The notes beneath the pieces were generated by a model, which saw only the letters and a program-made list of their open reading frames with translations, searched no databases and was not told the origin of the DNA. A stretch of 64,000 nucleotides of DNA from the NCBI RefSeq assembly GCF_900109515.1, contig NZ_FOBD01000015.1, positions 62,001-126,000 on the forward strand. The letters are read 5' to 3'. This document shows, piece after piece, positions 54,638 through 63,576 of the stretch. A program made the position numbers and the translations under genes. How positions within the stretch are numbered: the first letter of the stretch is position 1; every line of letters starts with the position of its first letter. The DNA is from Paenibacillus sp. OK003. Lineage in GTDB: Bacteria; Bacillota; Bacilli; Paenibacillales; Paenibacillaceae.

Positions 54638-54994
54638 TTTTGTTCACCCTCCTTATAACGTGCCGAGACTTTTTAGTAGATAGCAGTCCCGTACACTTCA
54701 AGCACTTCCGAAAAAGGAATAGTTCCATCAGTGTATCACATTCATGTACAAATTATAAATGCAGAGCACCGGAATATTTACCGGGTTTCCATACCCTATT
54801 CGCCTTAAGGCCCTTCGATTCCTCTTTCCAGAGATAAAATGAAGGCTTTCTTCTATTACATCATTACCACGTTTACGTCCCTGTTTAAACACTTTTCTTC
54901 CTTTAGGCACTATATTCTCGCAAAAGGGTGCAAAAAGCCCTCAATCCCATGAGGGATGAGGGCTTGAACAATAAACGTTCAAGTTCAATCAGGC
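54638..54994. other. Intergenic region
   Basis: 357 bases. It holds the peroxiredoxin terminator (54931-54966) and the upstream region of the zinc-ribbon gene. A 60-codon minus-strand frame at 54728-54910 has a GTG start without a ribosome binding site and is not accepted. Confidence 0.4.
54931..54966 (-). terminator. Terminator of the peroxiredoxin gene
   Basis: AGCCCTCATCCC / GGGATTGAGGGCT stem followed by TTTTTGC on the minus strand, 28 bases after the stop. Confidence 0.8.
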
Positions 54995-55534
54995 TTACAG
55001 ATTGCTGTCGCCTGGTTTCCAGTTCATTGCACACAATCCACCGGATTGCAGAGCTTGCAGTACACGAAGTGTTTCTTCAACACTACGGCCTACATCATTG
55101 TGGTTAACCACTTGGTATTTCAATTCGCCTTCTGGATCGATGATGAACAAGCCGCGCAGTGCAACGCCTTCTTCTTCGATCAGAATGCCATAATCTTTAG
55201 CAACTTGTTTCGTGATGTCGGAAGCAAGTGGGAAGTTCAATTGACCAAGACCATTGCTGTCTTTAGGTGTGTTGATCCAAGCTTTGTGGCTGTGTACGGA
55301 GTCAACGCTCACGCCAAGAACTTCAGTATCCAAAGCTTTGAATTGCTCAGCAGCATCACTCAAAGCTGTAATTTCAGTTGGGCACACAAAAGTGAAATCC
55401 AAAGGATAAAAGAAAAATACGAGCCATTTGCCACGATAATCGGACAGTTTTACGGAACCAAAGTCTTGTCCATCTCCCGATACTGTTTCCATTGCAAAAT
55501 CCGGTGCGGGTCTACCAACCAAACGTTCTGCCAT
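54995..55534 (-). CDS. 2-Cys peroxiredoxin (AhpC/TSA family, YkuU-like)
   Basis: 179 residues. Peroxidatic Cys51 in FTFVCPTE and resolving Cys168 in GGLCAMNW near the C terminus, so a typical 2-Cys enzyme reducing H2O2 and organic peroxides. Arg127 in ALRGLFIIDP completes the active site. The C-terminal LCAMNW differs from the usual VCPANW. AAAGGAGG lies 11 bases before the ATG at 55534. A perfect PerR box lies about 170 bases upstream, which fits peroxide induction. Confidence 0.92.
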   Translation of the reverse strand: MAERLVGRPAPDFAMETVSGDGQDFGSVKLSDYRGKWLVFFFYPLDFTFVCPTEITALSDAAEQFKALDTEVLGVSVDSVHSHKAWINTPKDSNGLGQLNFPLASDITKQVAKDYGILIEEEGVALRGLFIIDPEGELKYQVVNHNDVGRSVEETLRVLQALQSGGLCAMNWKPGDSNL

Positions 55535-55657
55535 AACTAACAATTCCTCCTTTGGGATTATGTAAGCACTCGAGTTGAATGCTCATCATCAAGAAAAACG
55601 AGAACGCTTTTCCTGTAATTAAAATGGGTTTGTTACTTGATAACAAGTACAAGTAAA

Positions 55658-55686
55658 ATGTTATCATCCGGACTTCTCAAAGTCAA
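55658..55686 (-). promoter_or_regulatory. Promoter of the peroxiredoxin gene
   Basis: Minus-strand TTGACT and TAACAT with a 17-base spacer. The PerR box lies 20 bases upstream of the -35. Confidence 0.45.
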
Positions 55687-55705
55687 GATTATAATCGTTG
55701 TTTTT

Positions 55706-55720
55706 TTATAATAATTATAA
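55706..55720. promoter_or_regulatory. PerR box
   Basis: TTATAATAATTATAA is a perfect match to the Bacillus PerR consensus TTATAATnATTATAA. It lies upstream of the peroxiredoxin gene on one side and downstream of leuB on the other, so the peroxiredoxin is the probable target. Confidence 0.75.
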
Positions 55721-55751
55721 ATAAGGATTTTTCGTGGCAAAAATCATAAAG

Positions 55752-55799
55752 GAACAGCCCTCTGCAATTCCGGATCGGAGCAAAGAGCTGTTCTGTTTT
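55752..55799. terminator. Terminator after leuB
   Basis: GAACAGC.CTCTGC / GCAAAG.GCTGTTC stem. T-rich stretches occur on both sides; it lies directly after the leuB stop on the minus strand. Confidence 0.6.
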
Positions 55800-55807
55800 T
55801 ACTATTA

Positions 55808-56893
55808 TTAAGCTTGTTTCTGGATTGCTGCGACGATCAGATCGCCCATTTCCGTCGTGCTGATCGCTTTGCTCTTGTCTACAGCGATATCGCTTGTACG
55901 ATGTCCCGCATTCAGCACATCAGACACAGCTGCTTCAATTGCATCAGCACCTTCCGCATAACCAAAGGTTGTACGGAACATCAATGCCAGCGAAAGGATC
56001 GTTGCGATCGGGTTCGCCAGTCCTTGACCTGCGATATCCGGTGCGGAACCGTGTACTGGCTCATACAGACCAAAGCTTCCTTCACCCAGTGATGCAGATG
56101 CCAGCATGCCGATCGAACCTGTCAGCATCGCTGCTTCATCACTAAGGATATCTCCGAACATATTTTCAGTCACGATCACGTCAAAGCTGGATGGACGACG
56201 CAGCAACTGCATTGCACAGTTGTCTACAAGTACATGTTCCACTTCTACATCCGGATATTCCGGTGCTACACGATTAACAACTTCTCTCCAAAGACGGGAA
56301 GTTTCCAGCACGTTGGCTTTATCTACTGAAGCCAGTCTTTTGCTACGACCTTGGGCAATTACAAACGCCTGACGAACGATGCGCTCCACTTCGGTTACAT
56401 TATATACGCATGTATCCACTGCTTCTTCGCCTTGTGCACCTTCACGTCTGAATTTTTCACCAAAGTAGATTCCACCAGTCAGCTCACGCACGACCATCAA
56501 ATCCGTACCTTCCAGCACTTCCGGTTTCAAGGTGGAAGCATCCTTCAAGCAATCAAATACTACTGCCGGACGCAGGTTTGAGAACAGTCCGAGTGCTTTG
56601 CGAATGCCCAGCAAGCCTGTTTCCGGACGCAATTCCTTGCTGTTGTTGTCCCATTTCGGACCACCAACGGCTCCGAGCAGCACAGCATCTGCACTCTTAC
56701 ATACTGTCAGTGTTTCTTCAGGAAGCGGTGTACCTTTCTCATCAATAGCAATTCCACCAAACAGCGCATGCTCTGTTTCAAAACGGTATCCGAACACTTC
56801 CTCTGTACGTTTGAGAACTTTCTCTGCCTCTGCTACGACTTCAGGACCAATTCCGTCACCTGCGATAACTGCAATTTTTTTCACGTCTGCCAT
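55808..56893 (-). CDS. leuB: 3-isopropylmalate dehydrogenase
   Basis: 361 residues. Isocitrate/isopropylmalate dehydrogenase fold: GDGIGPEVVAEA at the N terminus, substrate loop RPETGLLGIRKALGLFSNLRP, VVRELTGGIYFGE, metal site NMFGDILSDEAAMLTGS, and NAD site EPVHGSAPDIAG. It oxidises 3-isopropylmalate in leucine synthesis. AAGGAG lies 10 bases before the ATG at 56893. It is separated from leuA by an oppositely oriented reductase gene and so needs its own promoter. leuCD are not in the window. Confidence 0.96.
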   Translation of the reverse strand: MADVKKIAVIAGDGIGPEVVAEAEKVLKRTEEVFGYRFETEHALFGGIAIDEKGTPLPEETLTVCKSADAVLLGAVGGPKWDNNSKELRPETGLLGIRKALGLFSNLRPAVVFDCLKDASTLKPEVLEGTDLMVVRELTGGIYFGEKFRREGAQGEEAVDTCVYNVTEVERIVRQAFVIAQGRSKRLASVDKANVLETSRLWREVVNRVAPEYPDVEVEHVLVDNCAMQLLRRPSSFDVIVTENMFGDILSDEAAMLTGSIGMLASASLGEGSFGLYEPVHGSAPDIAGQGLANPIATILSLALMFRTTFGYAEGADAIEAAVSDVLNAGHRTSDIAVDKSKAISTTEMGDLIVAAIQKQA

Positions 56894-57124
56894 GGGTTGT
56901 CCACTCCTTATATCCATTCATTCGGTTTTTCACTTCAATAATTAACGTGTCATTTTTAACTCTCTCCTTTGTATCATATTCAGAGGTCATTTGACCAAGA
57001 TATACAATCTATGACTTTAATAGTTTTTACCTATAAGCGGTTTAGGATTGGTTGTTCTGTACCTCTGACTGAGTTAAAATAAAGCCTGAAGACAAATTCA
57101 GGTAACTCAGGAGGGATTGCAATC
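56894..57124. promoter_or_regulatory. Divergent region between leuB and the aldo/keto reductase
   Basis: Contains TTGTTC-17-TAAAAT at 57052-57080 for the plus-strand reductase gene and a palindrome GGTCA-TT-TGACC at 56985-56996 that could be an operator. A leuB promoter was not clearly identified. Confidence 0.4.
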
Positions 57125-58105
57125 ATGCAATACACGTACTTGGGAAAATCAGGTCTTAAAGTCAGCCGGATCTGTCTCGGCACGATGAACTTTGGTCCTG
57201 CTACAGACGAAAAAGAGGCATTTCGTATCATGGATGCGGCACTCGATGCTGGTGTGAACTTTTTTGATACCGCTAACATTTACGGCTGGGGCGAGAATTC
57301 AGGTCTCACCGAAGAGATCATTGGGCGCTGGTTTAAACAAGGCGGCGGCAGACGAGAAAAAGTTGTACTTGCGACCAAAGTTTATGGCTCCATGCACGAC
57401 GATACAGACGGTCCAAACAACGATGCAGGTCTCTCCGCCTACAAAATCAGACGCCATCTGGAAGGTTCCCTCCGCCGCCTGCAAACTGATCATGTTGAAC
57501 TGTACCAGATGCACCACGTTGATCCCGCCATCTCATGGGACGAGCTTTGGGGCGCGTTTGAGAACGCTGTTCATCAAGGCAAAATTGGTTATGTAGGTTC
57601 AAGCAACTTTGCTGGTTGGCAGATTGCCGTTGCCCAAAGCGAAGCCAAAAATCGCCATTTCCTCGGTCTTGTTTCCGAGCAGCATAAATACAGTCTTAAC
57701 TGCCGTTTGCCTGAGTTGGAAGTATTGCCCGCAGCGAAAGAACTGGGCCTTGGCGTTATTCCATGGAGTCCGCTTGACGGTGGGTTACTTGGACGCAATG
57801 CGCTCCAGAAGCTGGAAGGCACACGCAGTGGTGGCATTGCTGAGCGAATTGAGTCCCATCAAACTCAGCTTGAACAATTCGCAGCAATTTGCCGCGAACT
57901 GGGCGAACCTCAGGATACCATAGCTTTGGCTTGGGTTGCCGCTAATCCAGCAGTTACTGCACCCATTATTGGGCCGCGTACGCTGGAGCAATTTGAAACT
58001 GCGCTCAAATGTTTGGATGTACCTTTGGATGAAGCGGTCCTCAAACGTTTGGATGAAATCTTCCCGGGTCCTGGAGGACAAGCTCCGAACGCATATGCTT
58101 GGTAA
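57125..58105 (+). CDS. Aldo/keto reductase
   Basis: 326 residues, TIM-barrel NADPH-dependent reductase. Catalytic residues: Asp and Tyr in FFDTANIYGWG, Lys in VVLATKVYG, and His in LYQMHHVD. GSSNFAGWQIA and the C-terminal IIGPRTLEQFE complete the AKR (YajO/AKR11-like) pattern. Substrate unknown, probably detoxification or sugar aldehyde reduction. AGGAGGG precedes the ATG. It interrupts the leu genes on the opposite strand and ends in a strong terminator shared with leuA. Confidence 0.88.
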   Translation: MQYTYLGKSGLKVSRICLGTMNFGPATDEKEAFRIMDAALDAGVNFFDTANIYGWGENSGLTEEIIGRWFKQGGGRREKVVLATKVYGSMHDDTDGPNNDAGLSAYKIRRHLEGSLRRLQTDHVELYQMHHVDPAISWDELWGAFENAVHQGKIGYVGSSNFAGWQIAVAQSEAKNRHFLGLVSEQHKYSLNCRLPELEVLPAAKELGLGVIPWSPLDGGLLGRNALQKLEGTRSGGIAERIESHQTQLEQFAAICRELGEPQDTIALAWVAANPAVTAPIIGPRTLEQFETALKCLDVPLDEAVLKRLDEIFPGPGGQAPNAYAW

Positions 58106-58192
58106 AAGCTTATCAGCATAACTAAATACGTCCGTCTTTTCATTTCAATGAAAATGCTCTAAATAAAAATACAATTATTCGATACGTAACAA

Positions 58193-58233
58193 CAAAAAAG
58201 TCTGACCTTCAAATGTTGAGGGTCAGACTTTTT
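58193..58233. terminator. Bidirectional terminator
   Basis: AAAAAAGTCTGACC...GGGTCAGACTTTTT between the converging reductase and leuA genes. It would end the ilvBNC-leuA transcript. Confidence 0.85.
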
Positions 58234-58339
58234 ATGTACCTCACTGAACTACAATACTTAGGGCTGGGAACTCCATCTTAGCTTCTCCACCCAGACGAAT
58301 TCCAGTCCAATGAAGGGCTTTGCTTGCTGCAAATTTGTG

Positions 58340-59881
58340 TTACAGGTTCACATTAACGCGATCCGTATAGGTCTTGCGTTTCTCAATCAACTTGTTCAAT
58401 CCATCGACATAAGCACGTGCACTGGCACCCAGAATATCGGTACTTACGCCGCGTCCTTGTACAGAAATTTGATTTTGAGTAAGTACGACGTGTACCTCAC
58501 CCAATGCATCCTTACCATGCGTAACGGATTTGATCGAGTAGTCGGATAGCGTTACCTCTTCCCCGCTCACTTGGTCAATCGCATTATAGATCGCATCTAC
58601 CGATCCATTTCCTTCTGCTTGTTGTTCCACCGTATCACCATCAAGTGTAGAAATACGAACTTTAGCCGTTGGAGTGGATTCATCACCATACGTCACGAAG
58701 ATGGATTCCAGTTTAAACACCTCAGGTGCATCCTGCAATTTCTCTTCGATGACCGCCAGCAAATCCTCATCCGTCACTTCTTTTTTCTTATCAGCCAGAT
58801 CTTTAAATTGGGCAAAAGCACGGTTCAAGGCTTCATCTTCCAGTTCATAACCGAGCTCAATCAAGCGCTCACGGAAAGCATGACGTCCCGAGTGTTTACC
58901 CAATACGAGCTTGCTTTCCTTCAGACCAATGGTCTCTGGCGTCATAATTTCGTAGGTTGTTTTCTCCTTCAGCATGCCATCCTGGTGAATTCCAGATTCG
59001 TGTGCAAACGCATTCGCACCAACAATCGCTTTATTCCCAGGTACAACCATCCCCGTCAAACGGCTCACAAGACGGCTGGTCCGAGCAATTTCAGAAAGTT
59101 GCAGCGAAGTTTTCGCCTGGAAAAATTCCTGACGTGTCTCCAATGCCATGGCAATCTCTTCAATCGCGGTATTACCTGCACGTTCACCGATGCCGTTAAT
59201 GGTGCCCTCAATTTGATCGGCTCCATTCAGAATGGCTGCAAGTGTGTTGGCAGTTGCCATTCCCAGGTCATTATGACAGTGTGCACTCAGCTGCACCTTA
59301 TCAATATTGTGTACGTTTTCCTTGAGATGTTTGAAAATATTTCCGTATTCATATGGGCTCAAATAGCCCACCGTATCCGGGATATTTACAACAGCTGCGC
59401 CTTCTTCCACAGCCATATTTACCATCTCAACGAGGAAATCATACTCGGTCCGACCTGCATCCTCCAACGAGAATTCGAGCTTCGAAAAAGTTTTCTTCGC
59501 ATAACGAATGGCGGAACGAGCTGTATCGAGAACCTGGGCTCTGTCCATGCGCAATTTATGCTGACGGTGAATAGGTGAAGTTGCCAAAAAGATATGGATA
59601 CACGGGTCTTGAGCGCCCTCCAATGCCTCTTTCACCGCGTCGATATCCTGCTCTCTGGAGCGGGACAAGCCAATGACCGTAACATTTTTGACCGCTTTGG
59701 CTACTGCATTAACTGCCGCCAAATCGCCTGGAGAGGCCGCGGGGAAACCGGCTTCCATCCGGTCAATACCCAGCCGCTCGAGCTGGTGCGCAATTTCCAC
59801 CTTTTCACGAGTATTCAGATTGACCCCCGGGGATTGTTCTCCATCACGCAGCGTTGTGTCAAATACATAGATTTTACGCAC
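58340..59881 (-). CDS. leuA: 2-isopropylmalate synthase
   Basis: 513 residues. DRE-TIM barrel with VFDTTLRDGEQSPGV at the N terminus, HCHNDLGMATANTLAA (metal ligands), the catalytic NGIGERAGN region, and a C-terminal LeuA dimer/leucine-feedback domain (about 390-500). It condenses acetyl-CoA with 2-oxoisovalerate. It starts at GTG 59881 with AGGAGG 8 bases upstream; the GTG at 59890 overlaps that site. Last gene of the ilvB-ilvN-ilvC-leuA run. Confidence 0.97.
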   Translation of the reverse strand: MRKIYVFDTTLRDGEQSPGVNLNTREKVEIAHQLERLGIDRMEAGFPAASPGDLAAVNAVAKAVKNVTVIGLSRSREQDIDAVKEALEGAQDPCIHIFLATSPIHRQHKLRMDRAQVLDTARSAIRYAKKTFSKLEFSLEDAGRTEYDFLVEMVNMAVEEGAAVVNIPDTVGYLSPYEYGNIFKHLKENVHNIDKVQLSAHCHNDLGMATANTLAAILNGADQIEGTINGIGERAGNTAIEEIAMALETRQEFFQAKTSLQLSEIARTSRLVSRLTGMVVPGNKAIVGANAFAHESGIHQDGMLKEKTTYEIMTPETIGLKESKLVLGKHSGRHAFRERLIELGYELEDEALNRAFAQFKDLADKKKEVTDEDLLAVIEEKLQDAPEVFKLESIFVTYGDESTPTAKVRISTLDGDTVEQQAEGNGSVDAIYNAIDQVSGEEVTLSDYSIKSVTHGKDALGEVHVVLTQNQISVQGRGVSTDILGASARAYVDGLNKLIEKRKTYTDRVNVNL

Positions 59882-59926
59882 GCCTCGCACCTCCTAGACT
59901 TGTATTTTATGTTCCTCTAAACCAGT

Positions 59927-59959
59927 AATAGCGGCACACGCATATGCACGGCCGCTATT
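59927..59959 (-). repeat. Inverted repeat between ilvC and leuA
   Basis: AATAGCGGC and GCCGCTATT pair perfectly (9 bp, 15-base loop) with no T-tract. It may be a stability or processing hairpin in the operon mRNA. Confidence 0.55.
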
Positions 59960-60004
59960 CCCGGTTAAAGCTGTAAGTTTACTAGATTACCTTAAAACGA
60001 ATAC

Positions 60005-60997
60005 TTACTTCTTGATCCAGTGCATCATCTCACGCAATTGTCCGCCAACCACTTCGATTGGGTGTTCAGCTTCGTTGCGACGAGTTGCTGTCAGGAATGC
60101 ACGACCGGATTGGTTTTCCAGGATGAAGTCACGTGCAAATTTACCTTGTTGGATATCTGTCAGGACTTCTTTCATTGCTTTCTTCGTATCTTCAGTTACC
60201 ACGCGAGGTCCAGTTACATAGTCACCGTACTCAGCTGTGTTACTGATGGAATCACGCATGCTTGCAAGTCCACCTTCATACATCAGGTCAACGATCAATT
60301 TCAATTCGTGCAGACACTCGAAATATGCCATTTCAGGAGCGTAACCCGCTTCTGTCAATGTTTCGAATCCAGCTTTTACCAGGGCGCTTACACCGCCACA
60401 CAGAACAGCTTGCTCACCGAACAGGTCTGTTTCTGTTTCTTCACGGAAGGAAGTTTCGATAACCCCTGCACGCGTGCAACCGATACCTTTAGCATAAGCC
60501 AAACCGATATCTTTTGCTTTACCTGTTGCATCTTGCTCAATTGCGATCAGGCCCGGTACACCGAATCCTTCCACGTAGGTACGACGTACCATGTGGCCAG
60601 GGGACTTAGGAGCTACCAGCAATACATCGCTGTCTTTTGGAGCAACGATTTGACCGAAATGAACGTTGAAACCGTGGGAGAAGAGCAATGCAGCGCCTTT
60701 TTTCAGGTTTGGTTCGATTTCGTTTTTGTATACAGAAGCTTGTGTTTCGTCAGGCAGCAAAATTTGAACTACGTCTGCACGGCTAGTTGCTTCAGCCGGG
60801 GACAGAACTTCAAATCCGTCATTTTTTGCAGTGTCAAAAGATTTACCTTCACGAAGTCCGATGACTACGTTCAATCCACTGTCACGCAGGTTTTGAGCTT
60901 GGGCATGGCCCTGGCTACCGTAACCGATGACCGCAATCGTTTTTCCTTTCAATACGCTAAGCTCTGCATCCTGTTCATAATAAGTAGTTACTGGCAT
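60005..60997 (-). CDS. ilvC: Ketol-acid reductoisomerase
   Basis: 330 residues, class I (short) form. NADPH site GYGSQGHAQAQNLRDSG, APKSPGHMVRR, and the C-terminal knotted helical domain with metal ligands in DLFGEQAVLCGG and ECLHELKLIVDL. It converts acetolactate or acetohydroxybutyrate to the dihydroxy acid. AAAGGAGG lies 10 bases before the ATG at 60997. It follows ilvN by about 300 bases that contain a long inverted repeat. Confidence 0.97.
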   Translation of the reverse strand: MPVTTYYEQDAELSVLKGKTIAVIGYGSQGHAQAQNLRDSGLNVVIGLREGKSFDTAKNDGFEVLSPAEATSRADVVQILLPDETQASVYKNEIEPNLKKGAALLFSHGFNVHFGQIVAPKDSDVLLVAPKSPGHMVRRTYVEGFGVPGLIAIEQDATGKAKDIGLAYAKGIGCTRAGVIETSFREETETDLFGEQAVLCGGVSALVKAGFETLTEAGYAPEMAYFECLHELKLIVDLMYEGGLASMRDSISNTAEYGDYVTGPRVVTEDTKKAMKEVLTDIQQGKFARDFILENQSGRAFLTATRRNEAEHPIEVVGGQLREMMHWIKK

Positions 60998-61042
60998 GTT
61001 TATAAGTCCTCCTTTGTATTGTAAAGAACCCTTCATTAATGA

Positions 61043-61118
61043 GCGGGTGTCTCAAGGGACCGGCACGCTTTTCCTGCTTTAGCGTCTCTGGTCTGCTCCG
61101 ATCCGTTCAGACACCCGC
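61043..61118 (-). repeat. Long inverted repeat upstream of ilvC
   Basis: GCGGGTGTCT (61043-61052) and AGACACCCGC (61109-61118) pair perfectly over 10 bp and enclose further complementary segments (GACC/GGTC). A second small GCGGGTG motif follows. No T-tract. It lies in the 302-base ilvN-ilvC spacer. Confidence 0.6.
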
Positions 61119-61299
61119 CCGTTAATGCGGGTGTGTGGCTATATTGTCAAGCGTTACATCACTAAAATGTTAAATTGCAACTTATGCGGGACTGGCACCT
61201 TATCTAAGATTAACGATATTTCTCAGCTTAATGCTGCTAACATACCTTTGTCGTTCCGTTGATAAGCATCAGACCATGCTTTTATTTCAATATGACTGT

Positions 61300-61782
61300 T
61301 TAAACGTTGCCTCGTACCAATGCAGTTACACCTGTACGTGACAGTTCACGAATACCGTATGGTTTAAGCAATTCAATCATCGCATCAATTTTTTCTGTAT
61401 CCCCGACCACCTGGACAATCAGGCTGCCTGGACCAACATCTACAACAGATGCGCGGAATGTTTCCACCACACCCAGAATTTCTGGACGCTCGGATGGCTC
61501 TGCCTTGACCTTGATCAATGCAAGTTCACGAGCAACCATCGGTTTCAGACTGAAATCAACTACTTTGATGACATCGATGATTTTGTACAGTTGCTTTTCA
61601 ATCTGTTCCAGCGTTTTGTCATCACCGATCGTCACAATGACCATCCGGGACAAACCCGGTTCCTCGGATTGACCTACCGTAATGCTCTCAATGTTGAACC
61701 CCCGTCGACCGAACAACCCTGATACCCGCTGCAGGACGCCAGGCTGATCGTTGACCAATATCGAAATCGTATGTCTTATCAT
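61300..61782 (-). CDS. ilvN: Acetolactate synthase small (regulatory) subunit
   Basis: 160 residues. N-terminal ACT domain (about 4-75, ISILVNDQPGVLQRVSGLFGRRGFNIESITVG) and C-terminal ACT-like domain ending GIRELSRTGVTALVRG. It binds branched-chain amino acids and both activates and feedback-inhibits IlvB. Its ATG overlaps the ilvB stop (ATGA), so the subunits are translationally coupled. Confidence 0.96.
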   Translation of the reverse strand: MIRHTISILVNDQPGVLQRVSGLFGRRGFNIESITVGQSEEPGLSRMVIVTIGDDKTLEQIEKQLYKIIDVIKVVDFSLKPMVARELALIKVKAEPSERPEILGVVETFRASVVDVGPGSLIVQVVGDTEKIDAMIELLKPYGIRELSRTGVTALVRGNV

Positions 61783-63530
61783 TCCTCAGCATCCCCCATC
61801 AGCATTTGATCGATTGTCGCTCCTTGCGGAACCATTGGATATACATTTTCTTCCTTACGTACTACGAACTCAACAACGACTGGTCCTGGTGTATCCAGGG
61901 CTTCTTGCCAAGCACGCTCGGCTTCTTCCTTGTTGGTTGCACGCAATCCTTTTACACCATAAGCTTCAGCAAGTTTCACAAAATCAGGGCTGCCTGCCAA
62001 GTCGATATGACTGTATCGGTTCTCGTAGATAATTTCTTGCCACTGACGTACCATTCCAAGCACCTGATTGTTGATAATAACAATTTTCACCGGGATGTTG
62101 TTAATGGCACAAATTGCGAGTTCTTGAGAACACATCTGCATGCCGCCGTCACCGTTGATGGAAATAACGAGTCTGTCCGGATTGGCCATTTGAGCACCAA
62201 TTGCAGAAGGGAATCCAAAACCCATCGTTCCCAGACCACCGGAGGTTACCCATGAACGCGGTTGGTTGAATTTGTAATACTGAGCTGCCCACATTTGATG
62301 CTGTCCAACGTCCGTCGTCACGATGGCCTCACCTTTGGTTGTATCATTCAGCATTTCCACAACCCACTGCGGTTTTAATACTTCATCTGAATCTGTGTAG
62401 CTATAAGGTTTCTCTTGTTTCCATTGTTTGATCTGATCTCTCCAAGCATCCGCACGTTCAGCACGTTGAACCTCTTTGTTCGCTATTTCGAGAACCGTTT
62501 TCACATCACCAACGATTGGAATGTCAGTTGCGATGTTTTTGCCAATTTCAGCCGGATCAATATCAATGTGCACAATTTTGGCATGTGGAGCGAATCCGTC
62601 CAGCTTGCCTGTTACCCTGTCATCGAAGCGTGCGCCGATGTTGATGAGCAAATCCGATTTTTGAATCGCCTGATTGGAAGTGTATGTTCCGTGCATACCC
62701 GGCATACCCGTCCATAACTCATGACCGCTTGGGAATGCGCCTAGACCAAGGAGAGTAGTCGTAATTGGAATGCCTGTCTTCTCAACAAACTCGAACAGTT
62801 CTTCATGTCCTCCCGAGTATACCACACCGCCACCAGCCAGAATCATTGGGCGTTCTGCTTCCTGAATCGCCTGAGCCAGACGATCAACCTGAAGTTTGTT
62901 CGGTACTGTCCGTGGGTTGTACCCTCTCAATGTAACAGGTTCAGTCACCGGTTCAAACAACGTTTTGTTTGCCGATACATCCTTGGGAATGTCGATCAAT
63001 ACGGGACCTTTACGACCTGTATTCGCAATATGGAATGCCTCATGAATGACACGTGGCAGATCTTCTACGTCTTTTACCAGGTAACTGTGTTTGGTGATTG
63101 GCATTGTGATTCCGGTAATGTCCGCTTCCTGGAAAGCATCTGAGCCGATCAGACTGGAAATTACATTTCCCGTAATGACTACGAGTGGTACGGAATCCAT
63201 ATACGCTGTTGCAATACCCGTAACCAGATTTGTTGCTCCTGGTCCGGAGGTAGCGATACAGACACCCACTTTTCCACTTGCCCGTGCATATCCGTCAGCA
63301 GCATGAATGGCGCCTTGTTCGTGACGGGTTAACACGTGCTTGAAATCCTCGAAACCATACATCGCGTCGTAAATGTACAACACTGCGCCGCCCGGGTAAC
63401 CAAAAACGCACTCTACACCTTCCAGCAACAAGCTTCTCAGCAGAATTTCGGAACCGCTAATGACCTCCGGCTTCATCCATTTTTCACGTAATTCATCTGT
63501 CGATCGTACTTCTGGAATTTGAGCTCCCAT
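61779..63530 (-). CDS. ilvB: Acetolactate synthase large (catalytic) subunit
   Basis: 583 residues, ThDP enzyme. N-terminal PYR domain with the catalytic Glu region LEGVECVFGYPGGAVLYIYD, a central FAD-binding domain, and the C-terminal PP domain with the ThDP motif GDGGMQMCSQELAICAINNIPVK in its usual place (about 445-470). It condenses two pyruvates, or pyruvate and 2-oxobutyrate. AGGAGG lies 7 bases before the ATG. First gene behind a leucine-type T-box. Confidence 0.97.
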   Translation of the reverse strand: MGAQIPEVRSTDELREKWMKPEVISGSEILLRSLLLEGVECVFGYPGGAVLYIYDAMYGFEDFKHVLTRHEQGAIHAADGYARASGKVGVCIATSGPGATNLVTGIATAYMDSVPLVVITGNVISSLIGSDAFQEADITGITMPITKHSYLVKDVEDLPRVIHEAFHIANTGRKGPVLIDIPKDVSANKTLFEPVTEPVTLRGYNPRTVPNKLQVDRLAQAIQEAERPMILAGGGVVYSGGHEELFEFVEKTGIPITTTLLGLGAFPSGHELWTGMPGMHGTYTSNQAIQKSDLLINIGARFDDRVTGKLDGFAPHAKIVHIDIDPAEIGKNIATDIPIVGDVKTVLEIANKEVQRAERADAWRDQIKQWKQEKPYSYTDSDEVLKPQWVVEMLNDTTKGEAIVTTDVGQHQMWAAQYYKFNQPRSWVTSGGLGTMGFGFPSAIGAQMANPDRLVISINGDGGMQMCSQELAICAINNIPVKIVIINNQVLGMVRQWQEIIYENRYSHIDLAGSPDFVKLAEAYGVKGLRATNKEEAERAWQEALDTPGPVVVEFVVRKEENVYPMVPQGATIDQMLMGDAEE

Positions 63531-63576
63531 CAGTCATCCTCCTCTCGGAATTTACATCATTCTGACATTTAAAGTT

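Noticed and set aside
54728..54910. 60-codon basic minus-strand frame
   Set aside because: GTG start without a ribosome binding site, no terminator or promoter of its own, no recognised family.
58571..59578. 335-codon plus-strand open frame
   Set aside because: Antisense to leuA, with implausible composition and no start signals.
60020..61024. 334-codon plus-strand open frame
   Set aside because: Antisense to ilvC; Cys/Phe-rich shadow.
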